This document shows positions 19,350 to 28,368 of a stretch of 64,000 nucleotides of DNA, piece by piece. Both the position numbers and the translations under genes were made by a program. Within the stretch, counting starts at the first letter, position 1, and each line of letters opens with the position of its first letter. The notes under the pieces were generated by a model, which saw only the letters and a list, made by a program, of their open reading frames with translations, made no database searches and was not told the origin of the DNA. The stretch covers positions 248,001 through 312,000 of the forward strand of contig NZ_MOOY01000008.1 in NCBI RefSeq assembly GCF_001931685.1, written 5' to 3'. Source of the DNA: Pararhizobium arenae. GTDB taxonomy: Bacteria; Pseudomonadota; Alphaproteobacteria; Rhizobiales; Rhizobiaceae.

Positions 19350-20249
19350 GTGACGACCGTTATTGATGGCAGAGAGGTCGCCGCATCCGTTATCGATGCG
19401 GTGAAATCGGCAACTGTTGCGCTGGAGCGCGAGGCGGGCGTAAAGCCCGGTCTTGCCGTGGTGATTGTCGGCAACGATCCCGCAAGCCATGCCTATGTGT
19501 CCTCCAAGAGCAAGATGGCCAAGGAATGCGGTTTTGCCTCCGTGCAGCACACGCTGCCGGAAGATACGAGCCAGGACGCGCTTGCGGCGCTGGTCGAAAC
19601 GCTGAACGCCGATGCCTCGATCCACGGTATTCTGGTGCAACTTCCCCTGCCGAAACCCTTGAACTCCGAGCCGATCATCCAGTCGATCCTACCGGAAAAG
19701 GATGTTGACGGTCTGAATATCGTAAACGCCGGCAAGCTGGCGACGGGCGATCTCGAAGGCGGTCTCGTCTCCTGCACGCCGGCCGGCGCCATGGTATTCG
19801 TCAAGCGCACCCATGGCGAGGATCTTTCCGGTCTCAATGCCGTCGTTGTCGGTCGCTCCAATCTGTTCGGCAAGCCGATGGCGCAGCTCCTGCTTGCCGC
19901 CAACGCCACCGTCACGGTCGCCCATTCGCGCACGAAGGATCTCGCTTCGGTCTGCCGCAATGCCGATATTCTGGTTGCCGCTGTCGGTCGGCCGGAAATG
20001 GTCAAGGCCGATTGGGTCAAGCCAGGCGCCACGGTCATCGACGTCGGCATCAATCGTGTTCCGGCCCCGGAAAAGGGCGAGGGCAAATCGAAGCTGGTGG
20101 GTGATGTCGCCTTCGACGAATGCGCCAGGGTCGCCGCTGTTATCACTCCGGTTCCAGGCGGTGTCGGCCCGATGACCATTGCCATGCTGATGGCCAACAC
20201 CGTGATCGCCGCCTATCGCAAGGCTGGCAAGACGGCGCCGAAGTTCTGA
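19350..20249 (+). CDS. folD: FolD, methylenetetrahydrofolate dehydrogenase/cyclohydrolase
   Basis: This 299-residue bifunctional enzyme converts 5,10-methylene-THF through methenyl-THF to 10-formyl-THF in cytoplasmic one-carbon metabolism. Signatures are the catalytic lysine region [26 protein letters not shown], the NADP-binding [18 protein letters not shown] and the terminal [21 protein letters not shown] at 19350 is preceded by CGGGAGAG and gives the usual family length. The longer reading from 19290 adds a non-conserved, basic stretch. It ends 11 bp before the convergent aglR gene. Confidence 0.93.
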   Translation: MTTVIDGREVAASVIDAVKSATVALEREAGVKPGLAVVIVGNDPASHAYVSSKSKMAKECGFASVQHTLPEDTSQDALAALVETLNADASIHGILVQLPLPKPLNSEPIIQSILPEKDVDGLNIVNAGKLATGDLEGGLVSCTPAGAMVFVKRTHGEDLSGLNAVVVGRSNLFGKPMAQLLLAANATVTVAHSRTKDLASVCRNADILVAAVGRPEMVKADWVKPGATVIDVGINRVPAPEKGEGKSKLVGDVAFDECARVAAVITPVPGGVGPMTIAMLMANTVIAAYRKAGKTAPKF

Positions 20250-20260
20250 GAAGCTGAGAA

Positions 20261-21292
20261 CTACCTGGACGGTGCCGGTCCAGTAGAGGCGCGCACGATC
20301 AGTTCGGTGCGCCAGAGTTCCTGCTCGACGGCATCCGAAGCCATGCCGATGCGCGAGATCAGCCGGTTTGCGATGCGCGCGCCGGCAGCCCGAAGCGACG
20401 AGCGTGTCGTGGTCAGCGGGACCATGAAGTTTTCGGGCTTCAGCATGGGAAGAACATCGTCATGGGTAATGAGCGATATATCTTTGCCGATCGTCAATCC
20501 GGCGCGTGTGATCGCGCGCACGGCGCCCAGCGCCATCACGGTGCTTGAACAGAGGACGGCCGTCGGCGGCTCCGGGTTGGCGAGAAAACGCTCCATCGCG
20601 CGGTAGCCATATTCATCCGTCATCAGCGAGTTGTGGGATAGGCTCTCATCAAAGGTAAGGCCGTTTTCGTCAAGGGCCCGGATCATGCCCTTCCTGCGGC
20701 GGATCGCGAAGGTCAGATGGCTCTGCCCGTTGATGAGGGCGATGCGACGATGGCCGAGCTGGATGAGCAGGCGGGTCGCCTCGTAGAAGGCGCCGGTGTT
20801 GTCGATGTCGAGAAAAGGATAATCGGTCGGTTGGTCCACGGTCCGGCCATGCACGACGAAAGGAACGGAAAGCGATTTCAGCATTGCGATGCGCGGATCG
20901 TTTTCCCGCACATAGGCCAGAAACAGCGCGTCCACATTGCCGCTGGCCGCCAGCCGCTTGAAGGTCAGTTCCTCGTCTTCAGGCGCGCTCGGATTGATGA
21001 CGAAATGAAAATCGTGGCGCACGGATTCTTCCCCGAGCCCCGCAAGGAACTCGCCGAAATGAATGTCTGAATCGATGCCCTGTGCAATGGGCATGACGAG
21101 GCCGATCGAACCCGCGCGGCCGGTCGCAAGCCGCTGGGCGGCACGGTTCGGCCGGTAGCCGGTTTCTCGCACGGCTCTCAGCACCCTTTGCCGGGTATCC
21201 GCGTTGACCTCGGGAAAGCCGTTCAGGGCGCGGCTGACGGTGGTCTGCGAAAGGCCAAGCATTTCGGCAAGCTTTTTCAGATTGACATTCAT
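20261..21292 (-). CDS. aglR: AglR, LacI-family regulator of the alpha-glucoside operon
   Basis: This 343-residue repressor has an N-terminal LacI helix-turn-helix (LKKLAEMLGLSQTTVSRALN, then GFPEVNADTRQRVLRAVRE, YRPNRAAQRLATGR hinge helix) and a periplasmic-binding-protein-like effector domain from about residue 60. It faces away from aglE across a 293-bp region. Near-identical palindromes CAAAGCGCTTTG sit 17 bp before its own ATG and 64 bp before aglE, so it probably represses both itself and the operon until an alpha-glucoside binds. The ATG at 21292 has GGGAGGATG upstream. Confidence 0.9.
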   Translation of the reverse strand: MNVNLKKLAEMLGLSQTTVSRALNGFPEVNADTRQRVLRAVRETGYRPNRAAQRLATGRAGSIGLVMPIAQGIDSDIHFGEFLAGLGEESVRHDFHFVINPSAPEDEELTFKRLAASGNVDALFLAYVRENDPRIAMLKSLSVPFVVHGRTVDQPTDYPFLDIDNTGAFYEATRLLIQLGHRRIALINGQSHLTFAIRRRKGMIRALDENGLTFDESLSHNSLMTDEYGYRAMERFLANPEPPTAVLCSSTVMALGAVRAITRAGLTIGKDISLITHDDVLPMLKPENFMVPLTTTRSSLRAAGARIANRLISRIGMASDAVEQELWRTELIVRASTGPAPSR

Positions 21293-21308
21293 CGGCAGCG
21301 CATCCTCC

Positions 21309-21320
21309 CAAAGCGCTTTG
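21309..21320. promoter_or_regulatory. LacI-type operator at aglR
   Basis: CAAAGCGCTTTG is a perfect 12-bp palindrome with the central CG of LacI-family operators, 17 bp upstream of the aglR start. It overlaps the expected 5' leader or promoter, which suggests autoregulation. Confidence 0.7.
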
Positions 21321-21508
21321 ATATTCCGCTACATTCCTATTATGGAAGCGGAACAGACGTACTCTGTATCACGGTGTTTCCGGCTGACAATGAAAATCAG
21401 GCTTCATTGCGCTGCAAAAATTCGCTGCAGCCGCGAGAAAAATGCGGGACTACGCGACCTGCGGGAAATCTCTTGACTTGCTATCGATCCGAATGTTTTG
21501 TTAACAGC

Positions 21509-21522
21509 TCAAAGCGCTTTGA
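21509..21522. promoter_or_regulatory. LacI-type operator at aglE
   Basis: TCAAAGCGCTTTGA is a perfect 14-bp palindrome sharing its central 12 bp with the site at 21309. It lies 64 bp before the aglE GTG, where it could block the aglE promoter. The 200-bp distance between the two sites would allow looping by an AglR tetramer or paired dimers. Function is inferred. Confidence 0.75.
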
Positions 21523-21585
21523 ATTTAGCGCTTGTTTGGGGCCCGGCATCTCAGTCAGGTCGGGCATTTCTTGGGAGGAAGTGAC

Positions 21586-22944
21586 GTGAAGAAGACATTC
21601 CTGATGGGGGTTGCCGCACTTGCGCTTCTCGGAGGCGTAGCGAACGCCGCCGAGCTGAAGTTCAAGCCGGGCGAAGATTCCAAATTCAACTGGGCGAGCC
21701 TCGAAGAGTTCAAGACGGGTCACGACCTCAAGGGTCAGACGCTCACCATCTTCGGCCCCTGGCGCGGCGAAGACCAGACGCTGGTCGAGTCCGTTCTGGA
21801 CTATTTCCGCGACGCGACGGGCGCTGAGGTAAAGTATTCCTCCTCTGAAAACTATGAGCAGCAGATCGTCATCGATACCCAGGCCGGCAGCCCGCCGGAT
21901 ATCGCCATCCTGCCGCAGCCGGGCCTGATTGCCGATCTCGCTTCCAAGGGTTACCTGACGCCGCTTGGCGAAGAGACCCAGAAGTGGCTTCTCGACAACT
22001 ACGCCGCCGGCCAGTCCTGGGTCGATCTGTCGAGCTATGCCGGCAAGGACGGCACCAAGGCGCTCTACGCCTTCCCCTACAAGATCGACGTGAAGTCGCT
22101 CGTCTGGTACGTGCCGGAAAACTTTGAAGACGCCGGCTACGAAGTGCCGAAGACCATGGAGGAGCTGAAGGCTCTGACCGAAAAGATCGTTGCCGACGGC
22201 GGTACGCCATGGTGCATCGGTCTGGGTTCGGGCGGTGCAACCGGCTGGCCGGCAACCGACTGGGTTGAAGACCTGATGCTGCGCACGCAGTCTGCAGATG
22301 TCTACGACAAGTGGATCAAGAACGAAATTCCGTTCACCGATGCTGCCGTCACCGGCGCGATCGATGAATTCGGCTGGTTCGCCAAAAACGACAAGAACGT
22401 CGATGGTGGCGCTGCTGCCGTTGCCGCGACCGACTTCCGCGACAGCCCGAAGGGTCTGTTTGCTTCGCCGCCGAAGTGCTACCTGCACCATCAGGCATCC
22501 TTCATCCCGTCCTTCTTCCCGGAAGGCACGGTTGTCGGGGAAGACGCAGACTTCTTCTACATGCCGCCTTACGCCAGCAAGCCGGATCTCGGCAATCCGG
22601 TCCTCGGCGCCGGCACGCTCGCCATGATCACCAAGGATACGCCGGCCTCGCGCGCTTTCATCGACTTCCTGAAGACGCCGATTGCCCACGAACTCTGGAT
22701 GGCGCAGTCCTCGTTCCTGACGCCTTACAAGGCCGCCAACAAGGAAACCTATGCCAACGGTCCGATGAAGAAGCAGGGTGAAATCCTGCTCGGCGCCACG
22801 ACTTTCCGCTTCGATGGTTCCGACCTGATGCCGGGCAAGATCGGCGCAGGCGCGTTCTGGACGGGTATGGTTGATTATGTCGGCGGCAAGTCGTCGGCTG
22901 ATGTTTCGGCTGATATCCAGAAGGCCTGGGACTCGATCAAGTAA
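21586..22944 (+). CDS. aglE: AglE, alpha-glucoside-binding periplasmic protein
   Basis: This 452-residue solute-binding protein is of the ABC sugar family (MalE-like). The GTG start at 21586 follows GGGAGGAA and opens a clear signal peptide (KKTFLMGVAALALLGGVANA, cleavage near residue 21). The mature protein has the sugar-SBP landmarks TLTIFGPWRGEDQTLVESVL and SPPDIAILPQPGLIADLA. It binds sucrose, maltose, trehalose or similar alpha-glucosides in characterised rhizobial Agl systems. It is first in the operon and is followed by strong intercistronic hairpins that could raise its mRNA level above the permease genes. Confidence 0.9.
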   Translation: MKKTFLMGVAALALLGGVANAAELKFKPGEDSKFNWASLEEFKTGHDLKGQTLTIFGPWRGEDQTLVESVLDYFRDATGAEVKYSSSENYEQQIVIDTQAGSPPDIAILPQPGLIADLASKGYLTPLGEETQKWLLDNYAAGQSWVDLSSYAGKDGTKALYAFPYKIDVKSLVWYVPENFEDAGYEVPKTMEELKALTEKIVADGGTPWCIGLGSGGATGWPATDWVEDLMLRTQSADVYDKWIKNEIPFTDAAVTGAIDEFGWFAKNDKNVDGGAAAVAATDFRDSPKGLFASPPKCYLHHQASFIPSFFPEGTVVGEDADFFYMPPYASKPDLGNPVLGAGTLAMITKDTPASRAFIDFLKTPIAHELWMAQSSFLTPYKAANKETYANGPMKKQGEILLGATTFRFDGSDLMPGKIGAGAFWTGMVDYVGGKSSADVSADIQKAWDSIK

Positions 22945-22953
22945 AGAAACGGA

Positions 22954-23013
22954 CCGGCGGCAAAACGCCGGCTCGATCAAGACATTCTCCCGCCGGACCG
23001 ATGCCCGGCGGGA
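22954..23013 (+). other. Intercistronic hairpins after aglE
   Basis: Two stem-loops follow aglE. The first is CCGGCG-GCAAAA-CGCCGG (22954-22971). The second is a perfect 9-bp stem TCCCGCCGG/CCGGCGGGA (22988-23013) followed by TTTT. They lie in the 206-bp gap before aglF and resemble the mRNA-stabilising or partially terminating structures that follow binding-protein genes in ABC operons. Confidence 0.6.
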
Positions 23014-23150
23014 TTTTCCAAAGCTCCATAAGAAATTCTGGCCGCTGGCCGTCGGATGACGCCAGACGGTTTCGGGCCCGGGCAGGGCCAAGGCGGGGAA
23101 TGAAGAGGGCAGGCCGGCTTACGGTCGCCCAATCCTGGGGAGGGGTTGCC

Positions 23151-24161
23151 GTGCAACAGCTGTTTTATGCCATTGTTACGATGGCGGCGGGCGTTCTGGC
23201 CTGCGTTGCCTATTTCTTCGGTACGAACTGGATTCTCGACAGGATTTTCCCATCGAAAGGCCTTTCCGGCGCCAAGGCCTCGCAAAACCTGCGCATCACC
23301 AACGCCATCCGCCCCTGGCTGTTTCTCGGGCCGGCACTCTTTGCGCTGACGATCTATTTGATCTATCCGGTGATCGAGTCCGTCTGGCTCGCCTTCCACG
23401 ACAAGTCCGGTCAGGAGTTCGTCGGCATCCGCAACTTCGTCTGGATGGTCAATGACGGTGAGTTCCGCCAGTCGATCTTCAACAATTTCCTGTGGCTGCT
23501 GGTCGTTCCGGCCGCGGCCACCTTCTTCGGCCTGATCATTGCCGCGCTCACGGACCGCATCTGGTGGGGCAATATCGCGAAGACTTTGATCTTCATGCCG
23601 ATGGCGATCTCCTTCGTCGGCGCATCCGTCATCTGGAAATTCATCTACGACTATCGCGCCGAAGGCTCCGAACAGATCGGCCTTCTGAACGCCATCGTCG
23701 TCGCTTTCGGCGGATCGCCGGAAGCCTGGATCACCATTCCCTTCTGGAACAACTTCTTCCTGATGGTCATCCTCATCTGGATCCAGACTGGCTTTGCCAT
23801 GGTCATTCTCTCTGCGGCGCTGCGCGGCATTCCGGAAGAAACGCTGGAAGCCGCCGTCATCGATGGTGCAAACGGCCTGCAGATTTTCTTCAAGATCATG
23901 ATCCCGCAGATATGGGGCACGATCGCCGTCGTCTGGACCACGATCACCATTCTCGTCCTCAAGGTCTTCGACATCGTTCTGGCCATGACCAACGGGCAAT
24001 GGCAGAGCCAGGTGCTCGCCAACCTCATGTTCGACTGGATGTTCCGCGGGGGCGGCGATTTCGGACGAGGGGCGGCGATCGCCGTCACCATCATGGTGCT
24101 CGTCATACCGATCATGATCTGGAACATCCGCAACGCTCGCAAGGAAATGGGAGGACACTGA
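23151..24161 (+). CDS. aglF: AglF, alpha-glucoside ABC transporter permease
   Basis: This 336-residue MalF-like inner-membrane permease has about six to eight hydrophobic segments starting VQQLFYAIVTMAAGVLACVA. The EAA loop that contacts the ATPase is in ALRGIPEETLEAAVIDGANG. The GTG at 23151 is preceded by GGGGAGGGG; the in-frame upstream sequence to 23001 is basic, non-membrane and overlaps the aglE 3' hairpin, so it is excluded. Only one base separates its stop codon from the aglG start. Confidence 0.9.
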   Translation: MQQLFYAIVTMAAGVLACVAYFFGTNWILDRIFPSKGLSGAKASQNLRITNAIRPWLFLGPALFALTIYLIYPVIESVWLAFHDKSGQEFVGIRNFVWMVNDGEFRQSIFNNFLWLLVVPAAATFFGLIIAALTDRIWWGNIAKTLIFMPMAISFVGASVIWKFIYDYRAEGSEQIGLLNAIVVAFGGSPEAWITIPFWNNFFLMVILIWIQTGFAMVILSAALRGIPEETLEAAVIDGANGLQIFFKIMIPQIWGTIAVVWTTITILVLKVFDIVLAMTNGQWQSQVLANLMFDWMFRGGGDFGRGAAIAVTIMVLVIPIMIWNIRNARKEMGGH

Positions 24162-24162
24162 G

Positions 24163-25308
24163 ATGATCGGCGCAGCACGCTCCTCCCTGATGTGGGTTGT
24201 TCACCTGGCAGTTCTGCTTCTCGTCGTGATCTGGACACTGCCGACGGCAGGTCTGCTGATCTCGTCCCTTCGCGACAAGGACCAGCTGGCCGTTTCCGGC
24301 TGGTGGACCGCTCTTTCCAGTTCGTCCCGCAACGATGTTTTCCGTGCGCCGGCTGCCGATGCGCAGGTCGAGCGTGACGGCAAGTTCATCATCACGGGCA
24401 ATGTCAGCGAGAGCGGCGGCCTCAAGGTTTCCGCCTTCGGCACATCCAGCCGCGAACCCGGCGCCTTCCAGCCCGGCGAGACGACGGACCTCGCCGACGG
24501 CGCAAAGCTGACGGTGCAGGAAGACGGCAGCTTCGAGATTGTTTCGGATACGAGGATGGAAGGTACGCGCGGCCAGCGCATTTTCTACACGGCCTCCACC
24601 CCTCCGCGCTTCACCTTCGACAACTACCGCGAAGTGCTGAACGCCGAAGGCATCGGCGCATCCTTCATCAACTCGCTCACGGTTGCCGTTCCCGCAACCA
24701 TCATTCCGATCCTGATCGCCGCCTTCGCAGCCTATGCGCTGGCCTGGATGGAGTTCCCCGGAAGGGCGCTGCTGATTGCCGTCGTCGTCGGTCTGCTCGT
24801 CGTGCCGCTACAGATGTCGCTGATCCCGCTTCTGAAACTGTATAACGGCGTCGGTGCCTTCTTCGGCGTGCCGGCCAAGACCTATATGGGCATATGGCTT
24901 GCGCATACCGGCTTCGGCCTGCCGCTCGCCATTTACCTGCTGCGCAACTACATGGCCGGCCTGCCGCGCGAGATCATGGAATCCGCCCGGGTGGATGGCG
25001 CAAGCGACTTCGATATCTTCATCAAGATTATCCTTCCGCTGTCCTTCCCGGCGCTTGCTTCCTTCGCGATTTTCCAGTTCCTCTGGACCTGGAACGACCT
25101 GCTGGTGGCCATGGTGTTCCTGGGCACCGGCAACAACGAGCTGGTCCTGACGGGCCGCCTGGTGAACCTGCTCGGCAGCCGCGGCGGCAACTGGGAAATC
25201 CTCACGGCATCCGCCTTCATCACCATCATCGTGCCTCTGATCGTCTTCTTCAGCCTGCAGCGTTATCTCGTGCGCGGCCTGCTGGCGGGCTCGGTCAAGG
25301 GCGGCTGA
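24163..25308 (+). CDS. aglG: AglG, alpha-glucoside ABC transporter permease
   Basis: This 381-residue MalG-like permease pairs with AglF. An N-terminal helix (VVHLAVLLLVVIWTLPTAGL) is followed by an unusually large periplasmic insert of about 110 residues (roughly 45-155, Gly/Ser/Thr-rich). The core permease helices come next, with the EAA motif in MAGLPREIMESARVDGASDF. The long first loop is a known feature of the AglG type. aglA follows after 31 bp. Confidence 0.9.
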   Translation: MIGAARSSLMWVVHLAVLLLVVIWTLPTAGLLISSLRDKDQLAVSGWWTALSSSSRNDVFRAPAADAQVERDGKFIITGNVSESGGLKVSAFGTSSREPGAFQPGETTDLADGAKLTVQEDGSFEIVSDTRMEGTRGQRIFYTASTPPRFTFDNYREVLNAEGIGASFINSLTVAVPATIIPILIAAFAAYALAWMEFPGRALLIAVVVGLLVVPLQMSLIPLLKLYNGVGAFFGVPAKTYMGIWLAHTGFGLPLAIYLLRNYMAGLPREIMESARVDGASDFDIFIKIILPLSFPALASFAIFQFLWTWNDLLVAMVFLGTGNNELVLTGRLVNLLGSRGGNWEILTASAFITIIVPLIVFFSLQRYLVRGLLAGSVKGG

Positions 25309-25339
25309 CATTTAACTGGACGACGAAAGACAAGACGAA

Positions 25340-27004
25340 ATGAATGTACGCGTATCGAACCCGACCGAAGCAGTGCTGCAGCCCGACAAGGACTGGTGGC
25401 GCGGCGCGGTGATCTATCAGATCTATCCGCGCAGCTACCAGGACTCCAATGGCGACGGCATCGGCGACCTGAAGGGCATCACCGCAAGGCTGCCCCATGT
25501 CGCCTCGCTCGGCGTCGATGCGATCTGGATTTCGCCTTTCTTCACCTCGCCGATGAAGGATTTCGGCTACGACGTCTCCGATTACAACGGCGTCGACCAG
25601 ATTTTCGGCGACCTTGCCGATTTCGATGCGCTGATCGCTGAGGCTCATCGCCTCGGCATCCGCGTGATGATCGATCTGGTGCTGTCGCACACGTCGGACC
25701 AGCATCCGTGGTTTGTCGAAAGCCGCTCCAGCCGCTTCAATCCGAAGGCAGACTGGTATGTCTGGGCCGACTCCAAGCCGGATGGCACGCCGCCCAACAA
25801 CTGGCTGTCGATCTTCGGCGGTTCCGCATGGCAGTGGGATCCGACCCGCCTGCAATATTACATGCACAACTTCCTGACCTCGCAGCCGGACCTCAACCTC
25901 CACAATCCGGAAGTGCAGGAAGCGCTGCTGGCCGTCGAGCGTTTCTGGCTGGAGCGCGGCGTCGATGGCTTCCGCCTCGACACGATCAACTTCTACTTCC
26001 ACGACAAGGAACTGCGCGACAATCCGGCTCTCGCGCCCGAACGGCGCAATGCGAATACGGCGCCGGCCGTCAACCCGTATAACTATCAGGAACATCTCTA
26101 CGACAAGAACCAGCCGGAAAACCTGGCGTTCCTGAAGCGGTTTCGTGCGGTCATGGACGAGTTTCCGGCCATCGCCGCCGTCGGTGAGGTCGGCGACAGC
26201 CAGATCGGTCTCGAAATCGCCGGCCAGTACACCTCCGGCGGCGATAAGATGCATATGTGCTACGCCTTCGAATTTCTGGCGCCCGATCCGCTGACGCCCG
26301 CAAGCGTCGCGGCCGTCCAGCATGCCTTCGAGCGCGCCGCGCCGGAAGGCTGGGCCTGCTGGGCGTTTTCGAACCACGATGTCGTGCGCCATGTCAGCCG
26401 CTGGGGCCTCGATATCGCAGACCATGATGCCCATGCGAAGTTCCTTGCCAGCCTCTTGATGACGCTGCGGGGGTCCGTCTGCATCTATCAGGGTGAGGAA
26501 CTGGGCCTGACGGAAGCCGAGCTCGCCTTTGAGGACCTTCAGGATCCTTACGGCATCCAGTTCTGGCCCGATTTCAAGGGCCGCGACGGCTGCCGCACGC
26601 CGATGGTCTGGGACGCAAACGAGCCAAATGGCGGCTTCAGCGTCGGCAAGACCTGGCTGCCTGTTTCGCCGGACCATATCGCCCGCGCCGTTTCCGCGCA
26701 GGAAAACGATGCCCGCTCCGTGTTGCATCACTATCGCCGCTTTCTGGCGTTCCGGAAACAATATCCGGCTTTTGCCAAGGGCGACATCGCGTTCCGCGCT
26801 TACCAGGCGCCGGTGCTCGGTTTCACCCGCATCCACGGAAACGAGGAAATTCTGTGCCTGTTCAACATGAGCGGCGAGGCGACCACGGTCGAGCGTCCAA
26901 TCGAGATGCTCGACGTGCTGGAAGGGCACGGGTTCACTTCCGAACTCGGCGAAGAGCGCATCACGCTCCCCGCATGGAGCGGCTTTTTCGCGCGCCTGAT
27001 ATGA
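25340..27004 (+). CDS. aglA: AglA, alpha-glucosidase (GH13)
   Basis: This 554-residue cytoplasmic GH13 enzyme hydrolyses imported alpha-glucosides such as sucrose, maltose and trehalose. The (beta/alpha)8 signatures are visible: VIYQIYPRSYQDSNGDGIGD (region with the calcium-site-like DxNxDG), IDLVLSHTSDQHPWF, the nucleophile Asp214 in DGFRLDTINF, the acid/base Glu in AAVGEVGDSQ, and the stabilising Asp in FSNHDVVRH. No signal peptide is present, as expected if substrates arrive intact through AglEFGK. ATG at 25340. Confidence 0.93.
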   Translation: MNVRVSNPTEAVLQPDKDWWRGAVIYQIYPRSYQDSNGDGIGDLKGITARLPHVASLGVDAIWISPFFTSPMKDFGYDVSDYNGVDQIFGDLADFDALIAEAHRLGIRVMIDLVLSHTSDQHPWFVESRSSRFNPKADWYVWADSKPDGTPPNNWLSIFGGSAWQWDPTRLQYYMHNFLTSQPDLNLHNPEVQEALLAVERFWLERGVDGFRLDTINFYFHDKELRDNPALAPERRNANTAPAVNPYNYQEHLYDKNQPENLAFLKRFRAVMDEFPAIAAVGEVGDSQIGLEIAGQYTSGGDKMHMCYAFEFLAPDPLTPASVAAVQHAFERAAPEGWACWAFSNHDVVRHVSRWGLDIADHDAHAKFLASLLMTLRGSVCIYQGEELGLTEAELAFEDLQDPYGIQFWPDFKGRDGCRTPMVWDANEPNGGFSVGKTWLPVSPDHIARAVSAQENDARSVLHHYRRFLAFRKQYPAFAKGDIAFRAYQAPVLGFTRIHGNEEILCLFNMSGEATTVERPIEMLDVLEGHGFTSELGEERITLPAWSGFFARLI

Positions 27005-27059
27005 CAATCAAAACAGCCTTGGGCAAAGGCCGGACAACGGAAATGAAGGGGAGGATGGC

Positions 27060-28148
27060 ATGGCAGGTCTTGAACTGAAGAATATCCGCAAGTCCTACGG
27101 TGCCGTCGATGTCATCCATGGCATCGATCTGGACATCAAGAAGGGCGAGTTCGTGGTTTTCGTCGGGCCGTCCGGCTGCGGGAAATCGACGCTTCTGCGC
27201 ATGATCGCCGGCCTTGAGGAGATCAGCGGTGGCGATATGTTCATCGAGGGCGAGCGCGTCAACGACGTGCCGCCGTCGAAACGCGGCATCGCCATGGTTT
27301 TCCAGTCCTATGCGCTCTATCCGCACATGACCGTCTACGACAACATGGCCTTTGGCATGCGCATCGCCAAGGAAAGCAAGGAAGAGATCGACCGCCGGGT
27401 TCGCTCGGCTGCCGATATCCTGCAGCTCACCCAATATCTCGACCGCCTTCCGAAGGCGCTTTCGGGCGGTCAGCGCCAGCGCGTCGCCATCGGTCGCGCC
27501 ATCTGCCGCAATCCCAAGGTCTTCCTGTTCGATGAGCCGCTGTCGAACCTCGACGCGGCGCTGCGTGTCGCCACCCGCATCGAGATCGCCAAGCTTTCCG
27601 AAGCCATGGCCGATACCACGATGATCTACGTGACACACGACCAGGTGGAAGCGATGACCCTTGCCGACCGCATCGTCGTCCTGTCCGCCGGCCATATCGA
27701 GCAGGTCGGTGCGCCGCTCGATCTGTACGAGCGCCCGGCCAACCTGTTCGTTGCCCGTTTCATCGGGTCGCCTGCGATGAACGTCATTCCGGCCAAGATC
27801 ATCACCACGGGTCAGCAGACGACGGTGGAGCTGGTCGGCGGCAAGCGCGATACGCTGGATATCCCGACGGCTGCCAGCGAAGCCGGCAAGACCGCCAGCT
27901 TCGGCGTTCGGCCGGAAGACCTGCGGATTGCGCAAGGTGATGACTTCCTTTTCGAGGGCACCGTGGCGATCATTGAGGCGCTCGGTGAGGTGACGCTGCT
28001 TTACATCGAAGGCCTCGTCGCCAACGAGCCGATTATCGCCAAGGTGCCGGGCATTCTCGATGTCGCTCGCGGCTCCAAAGTACGGTTCACCGCCGACAAG
28101 TCGAAGCTCCATCTCTTCGACGACGCCGGCAAGACCTATCGCCGCTAA
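27060..28148 (+). CDS. aglK: AglK, alpha-glucoside ABC transporter ATPase
   Basis: This 362-residue MalK-type ATPase energises AglFG. It has Walker A GPSGCGKSTLLRMIAGLE, Q-loop MVFQSYALYPHMTV, ABC signature LSGGQRQRVAIGRA, Walker B VFLFDEPLSNLDA and H-loop VTHDQVEAMTLAD. The C-terminal regulatory TOBE-type domain covers about residues 240-362. GGGGAGG lies just before the ATG at 27060. It is the last gene of the operon and is followed by an intergenic repeat and a strong terminator. Confidence 0.93.
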   Translation: MAGLELKNIRKSYGAVDVIHGIDLDIKKGEFVVFVGPSGCGKSTLLRMIAGLEEISGGDMFIEGERVNDVPPSKRGIAMVFQSYALYPHMTVYDNMAFGMRIAKESKEEIDRRVRSAADILQLTQYLDRLPKALSGGQRQRVAIGRAICRNPKVFLFDEPLSNLDAALRVATRIEIAKLSEAMADTTMIYVTHDQVEAMTLADRIVVLSAGHIEQVGAPLDLYERPANLFVARFIGSPAMNVIPAKIITTGQQTTVELVGGKRDTLDIPTAASEAGKTASFGVRPEDLRIAQGDDFLFEGTVAIIEALGEVTLLYIEGLVANEPIIAKVPGILDVARGSKVRFTADKSKLHLFDDAGKTYRR

Positions 28149-28151
28149 AGT

Positions 28152-28253
28152 ATGTCTCGCAAAAGTGTGCCGCGGTTTTGCGAAAAGACATGCGTAAAAA
28201 CAAAAACCTAAAGCGGACGAGCGAATCTGAAAGATCGCGACACGCTTTAGAAA
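28152..28253. repeat. Rhizobial intergenic repeat element
   Basis: This AT-richer block contains GACATGCGTAAAAACAAAAA and ends with a dyad of CTAAAGCG (28209-28216) and CGCTTTAG (28244-28251). I recognise this block type as a frequently repeated intergenic element of Rhizobiaceae chromosomes, but copy number cannot be tested here. It carries no ORF and lies between aglK and its terminator. Confidence 0.55.
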
Positions 28254-28272
28254 CCAGCCGGTTTTCAACAGG

Positions 28273-28299
28273 CCGCCGGTGAAAACCGGCGGTTTTTTT
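28273..28299 (+). terminator. Intrinsic terminator of the agl operon
   Basis: CCGCCGGT-GAAA-ACCGGCGG is an 8-bp perfect stem followed by seven T residues. It is the clearest intrinsic terminator in the window and ends the aglEFGAK transcript. Confidence 0.9.
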
Positions 28300-28368
28300 G
28301 TGGCGACTCACCCTCTGTTAAATTTCGCCCACTAATATTTCAGGGCGTAAACGGAAGGGGACAGTGAA

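Noticed and set aside
23001-23150. N-terminal extension of AglF to 23001
   Set aside because: The extra residues are basic and non-membrane and overlap the aglE 3' hairpins. GTG at 23151 has an excellent ribosome-binding site and starts directly with a membrane helix.
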